This document shows, in pieces, positions 32,088 through 41,605 of a stretch of DNA of 64,000 nucleotides; the stretch's first letter is position 1, and every line of letters starts with the position of its first letter. A model generated the notes under the pieces. That model worked only from the letters and a program-made list of their open reading frames with translations, had not been told where the DNA came from and did no database searches. Source of the stretch: Bradyrhizobium sp. CB3481 (GTDB taxonomy: Bacteria; Pseudomonadota; Alphaproteobacteria; Rhizobiales; Xanthobacteraceae). The position numbers and the translations under genes are program-made. The stretch covers positions 1 through 64,000 of the forward strand of contig NZ_CP121647.1 of NCBI RefSeq assembly GCF_029714305.1, in the 5' to 3' direction.

Positions 32088-32582
32088 ATGACCACCCAGC
32101 GACGAAGCTACGAGACGGGTCACAAGCCAAAATGCCTTGTCATTGTTGACGACACCGCGGAATGGGACCGCGCGGTGTATTACGCCAGCCGCTGGGCGGT
32201 GCGCGTCGGCGGCGGCGTGGTGATGCTGCGCATCATCGCGATCGAAGACCAGAACCAGCAGTGGCTGGGGGTCGCCGACATCATGCGCGCCGAGGCCGAG
32301 GAAGCCGCCAACGAGGCGCTCGACCGCGCCTCGGGGCGCGCCAATGGCATCGCCGCGATCACCCCGGAGCGGGTGATTCGCGAGGGCGAGCCGACCGCCC
32401 AGATCCTGGACGTGATCGACAAGGACGTCGACATTTCCATGCTGGTGCTGGCCGCCAATCCCGGCCCCGAAGGCCCAGGCCCGCTGATCAGCATGATGGC
32501 CCAGGCCGCCGGCTCGTTCCCGATCCCGGTCGTCATCGTGCCGGGGGATCTCAGCGATTCGGACATCGACGGGCTGTCTTAA
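32088..32582 (+). CDS. Universal stress protein family protein
   Basis: This 164-residue protein has the UspA alpha/beta fold: strand and loop CLVIVDDTAEWDRAVYYASR at the start, and a C-terminal part with VLAANPGPEGPGPLISMM and IPVVIVPG. The typical ATP-binding G-x2-G-x9-G(S/T) is only partly kept (GPEGPGP...). Usp proteins respond to stress and starvation. The ATG at 32088 is preferred; the frame is open further upstream. It precedes the NifU-type gene, a frequent neighbour in rhizobia. Confidence 0.85.
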   Translation: MTTQRRSYETGHKPKCLVIVDDTAEWDRAVYYASRWAVRVGGGVVMLRIIAIEDQNQQWLGVADIMRAEAEEAANEALDRASGRANGIAAITPERVIREGEPTAQILDVIDKDVDISMLVLAANPGPEGPGPLISMMAQAAGSFPIPVVIVPGDLSDSDIDGLS

Positions 32583-32698
32583 GGCTTGATGCCATTACAG
32601 AATTGCTGGTTTGCGCCTCTTGATCGTGCGCCGCCCGTCGCCATCTGCTATGCAGACCCCACGCGCCGGCCTTGAACCGGCGACGCCGGAGAAAACAG

Positions 32699-33268
32699 AT
32701 GTTCATTCAGACCGAAGCCACGCCCAATCCCGCCACGCTGAAATTCATTCCGGGCCGCACCGTGCTCGACAGCGGCACGATGGAATTTACCAGCCTTGAG
32801 GCCGCCGCCCGCTCGCCGCTGGCCGAACGTCTGTTCGCCGTATCCGGCGTTTCGAGTGTGTTTTACGGCTATGATTTCGTCACCGTGACCAAGAAAGACG
32901 GCGACTGGCAGCACCTCAAGCCCGCGATCCTCGGCGCCATCATGGAGCACTATATGTCCGGCGCACCGCTGCTCGCCGATGGCAGCGCTGCAGGCGACGA
33001 TGCCTCCGACGAGGACGGCGAGTTCTTCAACGAGCAGGACGCCGAGACGGTTGCGACCATCAAGGACCTGATCGAGACGCGGGTGCGCCCTGCGGTCGCC
33101 AATGACGGCGGCGACATCACCTTCCGCGGCTTCAAGGACGGCGTCGTCTATCTCAACATGAAGGGCGCCTGCTCGGGTTGCCCATCCTCGACCGCGACGC
33201 TGCAGCATGGCATCCAGAATCTGCTGCGGCACTTCGTGCCTGATGTGGTGGAAGTCCGGCCGATGTAA
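32699..33268 (+). CDS. Nfu-type iron-sulfur cluster scaffold protein
   Basis: This 189-residue protein has the N-terminal Nfu domain (MFIQTEATPNPATLKFIPGR) and the C-terminal NifU-like domain with the CxxC pair in GACSGCPSS (about residues 157-165). It carries Fe-S clusters to target proteins in the cytoplasm. The domain order and length match NfuA-like proteins of alphaproteobacteria. It lies upstream of tsaB, separated by a palindromic repeat. Confidence 0.94.
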   Translation: MFIQTEATPNPATLKFIPGRTVLDSGTMEFTSLEAAARSPLAERLFAVSGVSSVFYGYDFVTVTKKDGDWQHLKPAILGAIMEHYMSGAPLLADGSAAGDDASDEDGEFFNEQDAETVATIKDLIETRVRPAVANDGGDITFRGFKDGVVYLNMKGACSGCPSSTATLQHGIQNLLRHFVPDVVEVRPM

Positions 33269-33278
33269 TTCCGCATCC

Positions 33279-33358
33279 GTCATTCCGGGATGGTCCGAAG
33301 GACCAGACCCGGAATCTCGAGATTCCGGGTTCGATGCTGCGCATCGCCCCGGAATGAC
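33279..33358. repeat. GTCATTCCGGG-type palindromic repeat, copy 2
   Basis: This element has the same frame as the copy at 22223-22301: outer arms GTCATTCCGGG and CCCGGAATGAC, the inner palindrome around CTCGAG, and two short variable hairpins (GGTCCGAAGGACC; GATGCTGCGCATC) whose loops differ from copy 1 while staying paired. That compensating change shows the fold is kept or that copies arise from several sources. Confidence 0.85.
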
Positions 33359-33419
33359 TGCGGCGAACGCGCAGCGCAGCACATGACGCTGCGACCACGT
33401 GTCTGCTATATCTCTCCCC

Positions 33420-34112
33420 ATGCTGATCCTCTCCATCGATACGGCGCTCGATGCCTGCGCCGCCGCCGTGCTCGACACCGCGGGCGGCGTCATCGCAAAA
33501 GAGTCTCAAGCGATGAAGCGCGGCCACGCCGAAGCTTTGATGCCGCTGATCGCTCGCGTGATGAAGGCATCCGGCGTCGCCTTTGCCGCGCTCGACCGCG
33601 TGGCCGCGACGACCGGTCCCGGCAGCTTCACCGGGCTGCGCGTCGGCCTTTCCGCCGCCCGCGGCATCGCGCTTGCCGCCGGCAAGCCGGTCGTCGGCGT
33701 AACGACCTTGACTGCATTTGCCGCCCCCATCGTCAGCGAGGACAGCGAACATCCCGTGATATCGGCGATCGATGCGCGGCATGATCACGTCTATTTTCAG
33801 GCGCTCGGCGGCGATGGCCGTTCGCTGGTCAAGCCGAAAGTGGCACCGATCGCCGAGGCGCTCGAGGCGGCGCGCTTCGGCACCCCGCATCTGGTCGGCA
33901 ACGCCGCGAAGATTTTGGCCGAGCGCTGGGCGGCCGATGCGCCGCCGTTCAAGGTCGACCAGCAGGCCGCACCCGACATCGCCTGGGTGGCGTGGCTCGG
34001 CGCTGCCGTCAATCCGGAGAGCTCGCCGGCACGGCCTTATTATCTACGCGCGCCCGATGCCAAGCCGCCGAAGGATGCATTGGCCGGCGCATTGCCACCA
34101 TCCGCATCATGA
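33420..34112 (+). CDS. tsaB: tRNA threonylcarbamoyladenosine modification protein TsaB
   Basis: This 230-residue protein is the partner of TsaD in making t6A at position 37 of ANN-decoding tRNAs. The start MLILSIDTALDACAAAVLD and the TTGPGSFTGLRVGLSAARG motif (about residues 64-82) identify it. The stop codon overlaps the start of rimI (ATGATGA). tsaB-rimI is a common coupled pair. Confidence 0.95.
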   Translation: MLILSIDTALDACAAAVLDTAGGVIAKESQAMKRGHAEALMPLIARVMKASGVAFAALDRVAATTGPGSFTGLRVGLSAARGIALAAGKPVVGVTTLTAFAAPIVSEDSEHPVISAIDARHDHVYFQALGGDGRSLVKPKVAPIAEALEAARFGTPHLVGNAAKILAERWAADAPPFKVDQQAAPDIAWVAWLGAAVNPESSPARPYYLRAPDAKPPKDALAGALPPSAS

Positions 34113-34594
34113 TGAATTGGTTCTCCGGCTGGTGGGGCGGCGGCACGGCGGTGATCGAACCGGCCGGCCAGCGCGACGCAGCGCGCCTGGCGCAACTGCA
34201 CGGCGCATCGTTTCACCGCGGCTGGGGCGAAGGCGAATTCGAGGTGATGCTGACCGAGCGCAACACGCTCGTTCACCGGCTGAGACTAGGGCGCACGATC
34301 ATCGGCTTTGCGGTGTCGCGCATCGGCGCCGATGAGGCCGAGCTGCTGTCGATCGCCATCGACGCGGCGCAGCGCGGTCGCGGCCTGTCGCGCAACCTGC
34401 TGCTGACACATCTTGGTCATCTCGCCGGCCGCGGCGTGCGCAAGGTGTTCCTCGAGGTCGAGGAAAACAATCAGCCGGCGCGGCGACTTTATGAATGGGC
34501 CGGATTTGAGGTCATCGGCCGCCGGGAACGTTATTATCAGCAACCCGGCGGGGAGCAATTGAACGCACTTCTGATGCGGCGCGACTTGTCGTAA
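34109..34594 (+). CDS. rimI: Ribosomal protein S18 alanine N-acetyltransferase
   Basis: This 161-residue GNAT-family enzyme acetylates the N-terminus of ribosomal protein S18. The acetyl-CoA site is seen in IDAAQRGRGLSRNLL (about residues 85-99) and the C-terminal NQPARRLYEWAGFEVIGRR (RLYE, GF) is typical of RimI. It starts with ATG 34109 overlapping the tsaB stop; ATG 34112 follows directly. A fur-like gene lies 50 bases downstream. Confidence 0.92.
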   Translation: MMNWFSGWWGGGTAVIEPAGQRDAARLAQLHGASFHRGWGEGEFEVMLTERNTLVHRLRLGRTIIGFAVSRIGADEAELLSIAIDAAQRGRGLSRNLLLTHLGHLAGRGVRKVFLEVEENNQPARRLYEWAGFEVIGRRERYYQQPGGEQLNALLMRRDLS

Positions 34595-34644
34595 GATGCG
34601 CGGGGTGGCAAAACACCCCGACCTTCCCCGAGGCGTTTGAGACC

Positions 34645-35090
34645 ATGTCCGCATTGAAATCCCCGTCAGCGCAAAAGAATACCGGCATCGAGGCGCGCTG
34701 CGCCGCCACCGGCATGCGCATGACCGAGCAGCGCCGCGTGATCGCGCGCGTGCTCGCGGAATCGGTCGACCATCCTGACGTCGAGGAACTCTACCGGCGC
34801 TGTGTCGCAGTCGACGACAAGATTTCGATCTCGACGGTCTACCGCACCGTCAAGCTGAGGACGCCGGCATCATCGAGCGGCACGATTTCCGCGAGGGCCG
34901 CGCGCGCTACGAGCAGATGCCCGACAGCCATCACGATCATCTGATCAATCTGCGCGACGGCAAGGTGATCGAGTTCACCTCGGAAGAAATCGAAAAGCTG
35001 CAGGCCGAAATCGCCCGCAAGCTCGGCTACAAGCTGGTCGATCACCGGCTGGAATTGTATTGCGTGCCGCTCGACGAAGACAAAACTTAA
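34645..35090 (+). pseudogene. fur: Fur family regulator gene with a 4-base deletion
   Basis: The N-terminal half reads as a Fur winged-helix (MTEQRRVIARVLAESVDHPD, ISTVYRTVKL). At about 34857 the frame shifts: after AAG CTG the sequence continues AGGACGCCGGC where the family expects codons for Leu-Phe-Glu-Asp-Ala-Gly. Adding four bases (for Phe and the first base of Glu) restores the rest: GIIERHDFREGRARYEQ, the metal site SHHDHL, and an end in LYCVPLDEDKT with stop at 35088-35090. The length 446 plus 4 gives 150 codons. As read, the product stops at 34944 after 99 residues without the dimer and metal domain. In Bradyrhizobium this locus encodes the iron or manganese regulator Fur. True mutation or assembly error cannot be told. 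Confidence 0.82.
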
Positions 35091-35109
35091 GTCTCGTGAA
35101 TCATTTTTC

Positions 35110-35784
35110 GTGAATTTCGACCTCATCATCTTCGACTGCGACGGCGTGCTGGTCGACAGCGAGGTCATTTCATGCCGCGCGCATGCAGAGACCCTGACGC
35201 GTCACGGCTATCCGATCACGTCGGAGCAGGTGTTTCATCGCTTCCTCGGCCGCTCGACGAAGCAGGCCAACTCGGAAGTCGAGGCGGAACTCGGCCGCCC
35301 GCTGCCGGATGATTTTCATCTGCAGCTACAGGACACGTTGTACCGGACGTTCGAGGCCGACCTCGAAGCCGTGCCGCACATCCACGAAGCGCTCGATGCC
35401 ATCACCCAGCCGGTCTGCGTCGCATCCAGCGGGTCGCATCAACGCATGCAGATCAGCCTCGGCCGAACCAGGCTCTATGGCCGGTTTGCGCCGAATATCT
35501 TTTCGGCCTCGCAGGTCGATAATGGCAAGCCGGCGCCTGATCTGTTTCTGTTCGCGGCCAAGCAGATGAATGTCGCGCCCGTGCGCTGCCTCGTGATCGA
35601 GGACAGCGTCGCCGGCATCGCCGCCGCAGTCGCGGCTAACATGCCCGTACTCGGCTTCCACGGCGGCAGCCATTGCCGGGAAGGTTATGGCAAGAGACTA
35701 TACGGCGCCGGGGCGGCCGTGATCTTCGACGATATGCGGCAACTGCCTGAGCTGATTGTGCGCCTCGGTCGCGCTACAGAATAA
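35110..35784 (+). CDS. HAD family phosphatase (beta-phosphoglucomutase-like)
   Basis: This 224-residue HAD-IA hydrolase has all motifs: the nucleophile site DCDGVLVDSE near the start, the Ser motif VCVASSGSH (about 98), Lys in VDNGKPAPDLF (about 142) and the acidic motif VIEDSVAGI. It should act on a small phosphorylated metabolite such as a sugar phosphate. The start is GTG at 35110, 19 bases after the end of the fur frame. No partner gene gives the substrate. Confidence 0.9.
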   Translation: MNFDLIIFDCDGVLVDSEVISCRAHAETLTRHGYPITSEQVFHRFLGRSTKQANSEVEAELGRPLPDDFHLQLQDTLYRTFEADLEAVPHIHEALDAITQPVCVASSGSHQRMQISLGRTRLYGRFAPNIFSASQVDNGKPAPDLFLFAAKQMNVAPVRCLVIEDSVAGIAAAVAANMPVLGFHGGSHCREGYGKRLYGAGAAVIFDDMRQLPELIVRLGRATE

Positions 35785-35804
35785 CATTCGAAGCCCACCT
35801 TCGC

Positions 35805-35960
35805 GCTCTCGTTCCCCGGATGCTGCGCAGCGCGCCGCCCTTGCGGCGTGGTGCGCTGCTGATCCGGGGCCCACAGGCTGCTGCAGCGATGGGTCCCGGC
35901 TCTGCGGAGCACCGCTTCCGGACGATGCTGCGCACCGCCTAGACTGCACCGCGCCCGGGA
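35805..35960. repeat. GGGTCCC/GGGCCC-type inverted repeat
   Basis: The gap between the HAD and glycosyltransferase genes contains arms such as GATCCGGGGCCCACAG (35861 on) with GGGTCCCGGCTCTGCGGAG (35892 on) and repeated GATGCTGCGCA at 35819 and 35924. It is related in style to 20462-20605. It marks the left edge of the accessory segment. Confidence 0.5.
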
Positions 35961-36066
35961 CACGATACCTTGCCGCGAGTTAACTGGCCGCGGAATCCGC
36001 AGGTGATAATTTCAGGCCAGCCTTGCGCAAGGGGAGCGGCGCATTCTGAAATCGCCCGACAGCCAG

Positions 36067-37995
36067 ATGTTGAAGCGGGCCGTGCCGCTCACGCTCATCG
36101 TGGCGCTAGCCGCGCTGGCACGCACCTGGCAGCTTTCGCAGAACGAGTTCGGCCGGCAGTATTACGCCGCGGCCGTGCGCAGCCAGCTCGATAGCTGGCA
36201 TAATTTCTTCTTCAACTCGTTCGACCCGGCGGGCTTTGTCTCCGTCGACAAGCCGCCGGTGGCGATCTGGTTGCAGGTCGCCAGCGCCAAGCTGCTCGGC
36301 TTTGGCGCACTTTCGATCCTGCTCGCCCAGGTGATGGCGGGATTGGCCGCGATCGCCCTCCTCTACGTGCTCGTGCAGAAGGTCTGGGGCCGGACGGCAG
36401 GCACTGTGGCCGCGCTGGCGCTCGCGCTCAGCCCGGTCAATGTTGCGGTGGACCGCTCCAACAATACCGAGAGCTGCCTCATCCTGGTGTTGCTAGCAGC
36501 GGCGTGGCTCGCGATGCGGGCCGCCGAGAGCGGCCGGCTTACGCTATTCTGCGCCGCGATGGCGACGATCGGCGTCGGCTTCAACGTCAAAATGGGAGCG
36601 GCGCTGGTGCTTGCGCCCGTCGTCGCCCTGACGTTCAGCCTTTCCCGCACGGCCGCGCCCGTTGCGTGGCACGTCCAGCGGCAGGTGATCGCCGGTGTCG
36701 TCCTCATTGTCGTCTCGCTGTCATGGGCGATCTTGTTCGACCTCACGCCGGCTCGCGACCGGCCCTATGCGGGAAGCACCCGGCATAATTCCATGCTGGA
36801 GCTTGCCCTGGTGCATAATGGCGCGGCGCGTTTCATCGGGTCCACGCCCGCCGCCGATCAAGCCGCCGTCCCTGACGCAGCCGCGCCGACAGGCACGGAA
36901 GTCCGCCAGCCCGTCCTGACCGACGATTCGCCGACCGGCCCACTCCGCCTGTTCCGGCCGCGGGCCGCGGCACAATTCGCCTGGCTGCTGCCGCTCTCGC
37001 TTTTCGGCCTCGTGCTCGCCTGGTCGGATGGGTGGAGAGCGGGCGCGCCGGCATCACGCCGCATCAGCGCTGGTCTATGGACCGGCTGGCTTGCGCTGTA
37101 CTGGATCGTGCTCAGCTTCGCCGGAGGACTGATCCACACCTATTACGTGGCCGTGTTGGGTCCGCCAGTCGCGGTCTTCTCCGGCATCGCCGCTGCCGGA
37201 CTGTGGTCGAGATGGAAGGAAGGCAAGCGGATATATTTTCCGCTGATCGTTACGGCCACCGCCGCCTGGCAGGCCTATCTCTGCATCGCGCAGTCCACGA
37301 CGTTCGGGTCCGACTGGCTCAGTCGCACCTGGCTCACATCGATTGTTACGGCGACGATCTGCGGCGCTCTGCTTTATGCACTTCCGCGCCAGAACAACGG
37401 TTTGGCAAAGCTGCTCGCGGTCGCGTCGATCGGCGCATTGCTCACAGCACCGATCCTGACCGCCGCGAGCCTCGTTCTGCGGCGTCCGAACGTTGCCGCA
37501 CCGGTCGCCAGCATGACCGCATTGCTTGCGCCGTCCGATACCGAGCGGACGGCGGTGAGAACGTCACGGCTGGAAGCGGCCCGCCAGAAGCTCGTGGGCT
37601 ATCTGATCGCCAATCGGGAGGCCGCGAACCTTCTCGTCGCGGTTCCCAATGCTAACGTCGCCGCTCCGCTCATCATTTCCACCGGCCAGCCTGTGATGGC
37701 GATGGGCGGGTATCTCGGCGACGACCCGATCGTCACGCCCGCGGAGCTCGAACGGCTCGCTTCCGACAAGAAATTGCGCTTCGTGATGCTTGGCGGATTT
37801 ACCCTGGCGCCCGCCAAGCAGGCGGCGGCGATGGAGCCGATCGCGCGATGGGTGCGCGCCAACGGTCGCCCGGTCGACCCAAAGCTGTGGCGCCTGTCCG
37901 CATCCCCCGGCACGCCCTACCGCATTAATTTAGGTAACGAGTGGGTGGAGGTCCCGCCGCCAGAACTGTTCGATTTATGGGGGAATGGGGATTGA
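36067..37995 (+). CDS. Family 39-type glycosyltransferase, membrane (ArnT/PMT-like)
   Basis: This 642-residue protein has about 11-12 hydrophobic segments and the family marker VDKPPVAIWLQ at about residue 60, with an acidic residue in the first loop. PMT_2/ArnT-type enzymes use lipid-linked sugars to glycosylate lipid A, proteins or polyprenyl acceptors at the outer face of the inner membrane. A soluble C-terminal part (about 480-640) with PVMAMGGYLGDDP is seen in putative mannosyltransferases of the YkcA/B type. The ATG at 36067 is used; no better start is near. It stands alone in an accessory segment between fur and miaB. Confidence 0.88.
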   Translation: MLKRAVPLTLIVALAALARTWQLSQNEFGRQYYAAAVRSQLDSWHNFFFNSFDPAGFVSVDKPPVAIWLQVASAKLLGFGALSILLAQVMAGLAAIALLYVLVQKVWGRTAGTVAALALALSPVNVAVDRSNNTESCLILVLLAAAWLAMRAAESGRLTLFCAAMATIGVGFNVKMGAALVLAPVVALTFSLSRTAAPVAWHVQRQVIAGVVLIVVSLSWAILFDLTPARDRPYAGSTRHNSMLELALVHNGAARFIGSTPAADQAAVPDAAAPTGTEVRQPVLTDDSPTGPLRLFRPRAAAQFAWLLPLSLFGLVLAWSDGWRAGAPASRRISAGLWTGWLALYWIVLSFAGGLIHTYYVAVLGPPVAVFSGIAAAGLWSRWKEGKRIYFPLIVTATAAWQAYLCIAQSTTFGSDWLSRTWLTSIVTATICGALLYALPRQNNGLAKLLAVASIGALLTAPILTAASLVLRRPNVAAPVASMTALLAPSDTERTAVRTSRLEAARQKLVGYLIANREAANLLVAVPNANVAAPLIISTGQPVMAMGGYLGDDPIVTPAELERLASDKKLRFVMLGGFTLAPAKQAAAMEPIARWVRANGRPVDPKLWRLSASPGTPYRINLGNEWVEVPPPELFDLWGNGD

Positions 37996-38003
37996 ACCCT
38001 GCT

Positions 38004-38075
38004 GTCATTCCTGGATGGTCCGAAGGACCAGACCTCAGATGCGCCCTTGCGCATCGGGGAATCTCGCAATTCTCA
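38004..38075. repeat. Degenerate palindromic repeat next to the miaB fragment
   Basis: It starts GTCATTCCTGGATGGTCCG like the copies at 22223 and 33279, keeps the GGTCCGAAGGACC hairpin, and then has a GATGCGCCCTTGCGCATC hairpin and GGGGAATCTC. The right outer arm is missing. Ten bases later the miaB-derived fragment begins. Confidence 0.7.
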
Positions 38076-38085
38076 GAAGAGCCCC

Positions 38086-38178
38086 ACGTCGTGGTCGGAC
38101 CGCAGAGCTATCACCATCTGCCGCAGCTACTGGCGCGCGCCAAAAGCGAAGGCCGCGCGCTCGAGACCGAATTCCCGG
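38086..38178 (+). pseudogene. 93-bp fragment of a second miaB allele
   Basis: This stretch matches 39452-39544 inside miaB. From 38088 to 38178 (91 bases) I count seven differences, all at silent positions, for example GGA for GGG, CAC-CAT for CAT-CAC, CTG for TTG, GCG for GCC. The translation [20 protein letters not shown] and the following [10 protein letters not shown] are identical in both. Left and right of the fragment nothing matches miaB. It is too short to be a gene. The silent pattern points to a fragment from a different, functional miaB and not to decay after a local duplication. Confidence 0.9.
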
Positions 38179-38204
38179 ATCTGATCTCTTGGCAGGCTCG
38201 TCCG

Positions 38205-38619
38205 TCAACGCTGACGGTTAACGCCGCGCGTTTTGGCGCGGCGGACAATGAATTCTTTCATCAACGGCAGAAAAAACGCCTTGCTGAAGTGGCCGAGTGC
38301 CGGCTCCGGCTCAAGGTAGAATGACTGGCTGATGACGTCCTGATTGTATTCATCAAGGATGATCCAGAGGCGCAGCGAAGCATCGAGACCGGCGCGACGC
38401 TTTTCCATCTCAGGAATTTCGGCTGCAAAACGATCGGAGGAGGGCGGCTGGCTGGTGATCGGAAACAGCACCAACAAGTCCTCACCTTTCGGCTTGGCAA
38501 TCCGCACCCACGGCCACCGGGCGAGGCTTGCGGCCTTCCGTCTCCCCGAGCTCAGCTTCGCGCACCCACAAATAGGGAAATCGGATAACGCATCCGGTGC
38601 GAAGCTCGTCCCGGCTCAC
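38205..38619 (-). pseudogene. Frameshifted PemK/MazF-like toxin gene
   Basis: From the GTG at 38619 the frame reads VSRDELRTGCVIRFPYLWVR and on to GRKPRPVAVG, a start like that of PemK/MazF-type toxins (RPG-x-V, KPRPV). It then meets a stop after ADCQAER. The next frame, from about 38507, carries on with VRIAKPKGEDLLVLFPITSQ and an end KEFIVRRAKTRGVNRQR. One base too many, or two missing, in GTGGGTGCGG (38507-38516 on the minus strand) explains it. The length 415 is one more than a multiple of three. The GTG overlaps the stop of the antitoxin (GTGA). The family call is moderate because the sequence is divergent. Confidence 0.65.
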
Positions 38620-38867
38620 GTCTCATCGCCTTCCCGCTCATAGGCGTCGATCGCCTGCTTGACGTCCTCAAACAGCTCGTCAGGCATTGTCTCCAGCCGG
38701 CCGGCATTCCGGGTATCGGCTCTGGCCGTAAGCTTGCGGTAGTCTTCGATGCTGAGCAGCACCAACCGCGGCTTGTTCCGCTGGGTAATGGTGACGGGCC
38801 GGCGCAGGGCTTCGGCGATGATGTCTCCCGATTTTCGGGAAAGATCACTGGTGGAATATTGCGTCAT
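38616..38867 (-). CDS. Phd/YefM-like antitoxin
   Basis: An 83-residue protein starting MTQYSTSDLSRKSGDIIAEA, with TITQRNKPRLVLLSIEDYRKL, the pattern of the Phd/YefM antitoxin fold (DNA-binding N-terminus, strand with PxxxxS-x-E-x-Y). The C-terminal part is acidic, as expected for a toxin-binding tail. The ATG at 38867 has GGGG upstream; the frame is open to 38927. It is the first gene of a two-gene unit with the toxin-like frame. An antitoxin that outlives its toxin may still repress its promoter. Confidence 0.75.
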   Translation of the reverse strand: MTQYSTSDLSRKSGDIIAEALRRPVTITQRNKPRLVLLSIEDYRKLTARADTRNAGRLETMPDELFEDVKQAIDAYEREGDET

Positions 38868-38979
38868 CGATCGACCCCAATTACTTATTGCTGTAATATA
38901 CAGGAATGATGTAATTGCTGCAACCACGCCGGGCTCGGCTATGCCGAGGCGGATAACTCCTGAAAACGAACCTTCGGCG

Positions 38980-39055
38980 GGCAGGCGCGTCCTTGCGCGC
39001 CGGAGATCTCGCGATTCCGGGTAGGGTTCTGGCGCACCGGCCCCGGAATTGACGC
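38980..39055. repeat. Palindromic repeat before miaB
   Basis: The stretch holds GGCGCGTCCTTGCGCGCC, GATCTCGCGATTCCGGG and CCGGCCCCGGAATT. It is a degenerate member of the GTCATTCCGGG group. The rest of the antitoxin-miaB gap shows an AT-richer patch at 38880-38915, probably the toxin-antitoxin promoter region. Confidence 0.45.
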
Positions 39056-39138
39056 CATCACGCTGGATTTCCCGCGCCTTAGCCTATACTTGACCCCTGA
39101 CGCCGGAATGGCGCTATTCTCACCACCACTCAGGTTCC

Positions 39139-40545
<1,407 letters not shown>

Positions 40546-40549
40546 ACCC

Positions 40550-41605
40550 TTGCCAAAAAGTGCATCGGATTCGTCTTCGCTCGCTCCCAGCCGCAAATTT
40601 GATCGCGACATGCAAATACCGCCCGAGACCCAGGTCGTCATCGATTTCGACGACAACCGAGCCGCTTCCGCCCTGGTCGGCCCCTACGGCCAGAACCTGG
40701 CGCTGATCGAACGGCGGCTCGGCATCGTCGTCGATTCCCGCGGCAATCACATCACCATCGCCGGCACCCGCGACGGCTGCGATGCCGCGCGGCGCGTGCT
40801 GGAGACGCTCTATGCGCAGGCGTTGCAGGGCCATGACCTCTCGCAGGGCGAGGTCGAAGGCGCGATCCGCGCCGTGATCGCGCAGGGTTCGCTGTTCGAG
40901 TTCGATGCCAAGACCGCAAAGCCGCAGTTCGAAACCATCAACCTGCGCAAGCGTCCGGTGCGCGCCCGCACCGCCGCGCAGGATTCCTACATCCGCGCGC
41001 TGAAGCGCCACGAGCTGGTGTTCGGCATCGGCCCGGCCGGCACCGGCAAGACTTGGCTCGCGGTAGCGCATGCCGCGCAATTGTTCGAACGCAAGGAAGT
41101 CGACCGCATCATCCTGTCGCGGCCCGCGGTCGAGGCCGGCGAGCGGCTCGGCTTCCTGCCCGGCGACTTAAGGGAAAAGGTCGACCCTTACCTTCGGCCG
41201 ATCTACGACGCGCTGTACGATTTGATGGATGCGCGGATCGTGGAGCGCGCGCTGCAGGCCGGCGAGATCGAGATCGCACCGCTCGCCTTCATGCGCGGCC
41301 GCACCCTCACCAATGCCGTCATCATCCTCGACGAGGCGCAGAACACCACCTCGATGCAGATGAAGATGTTTTTGACCCGGCTCGGCGAGAACAGCCGCAT
41401 GATCGTCACCGGCGACCCCTCACAGGTCGACCTGCCGAACGGCCAGGCTTCGGGGCTCGCCGAGGCCTGCAAGCTGCTCGACAATGTCGAAGGCATTGCG
41501 CAGGTGAAATTCACCGCGGAAGACGTCATCCGCCATGAACTGGTGGCGCGGATCGTCGCCGCCTATGAGGGGTTGCCGCAGAAGCCGGCAACCGGAAAAT
41601 CTTGA
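40550..41605 (+). CDS. PhoH-like ATPase
   Basis: This PhoH family protein (about 351 residues from the TTG) has the Walker A motif GPAGTGKT at about 161-168 and Walker B IILDEAQNT, with a KH-like N-terminal part. In many bacteria it is coupled to ybeY and linked to RNA metabolism. No ATG lies at the expected start; TTG 40550, nine bases after GGGAG, gives LPKSASDSS, while ATG 40610 (MQIPPETQVV) is the alternative. The stop overlaps the TTG of ybeY. Confidence 0.92.
   Translation: MPKSASDSSSLAPSRKFDRDMQIPPETQVVIDFDDNRAASALVGPYGQNLALIERRLGIVVDSRGNHITIAGTRDGCDAARRVLETLYAQALQGHDLSQGEVEGAIRAVIAQGSLFEFDAKTAKPQFETINLRKRPVRARTAAQDSYIRALKRHELVFGIGPAGTGKTWLAVAHAAQLFERKEVDRIILSRPAVEAGERLGFLPGDLREKVDPYLRPIYDALYDLMDARIVERALQAGEIEIAPLAFMRGRTLTNAVIILDEAQNTTSMQMKMFLTRLGENSRMIVTGDPSQVDLPNGQASGLAEACKLLDNVEGIAQVKFTAEDVIRHELVARIVAAYEGLPQKPATGKS

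Noticed and set aside
37941..38324. Frame of 127 codons that spans a repeat, the miaB fragment and the toxin end
   Set aside because: It joins unrelated pieces; only the miaB-derived 30 codons look like protein, so it is a chance fusion.
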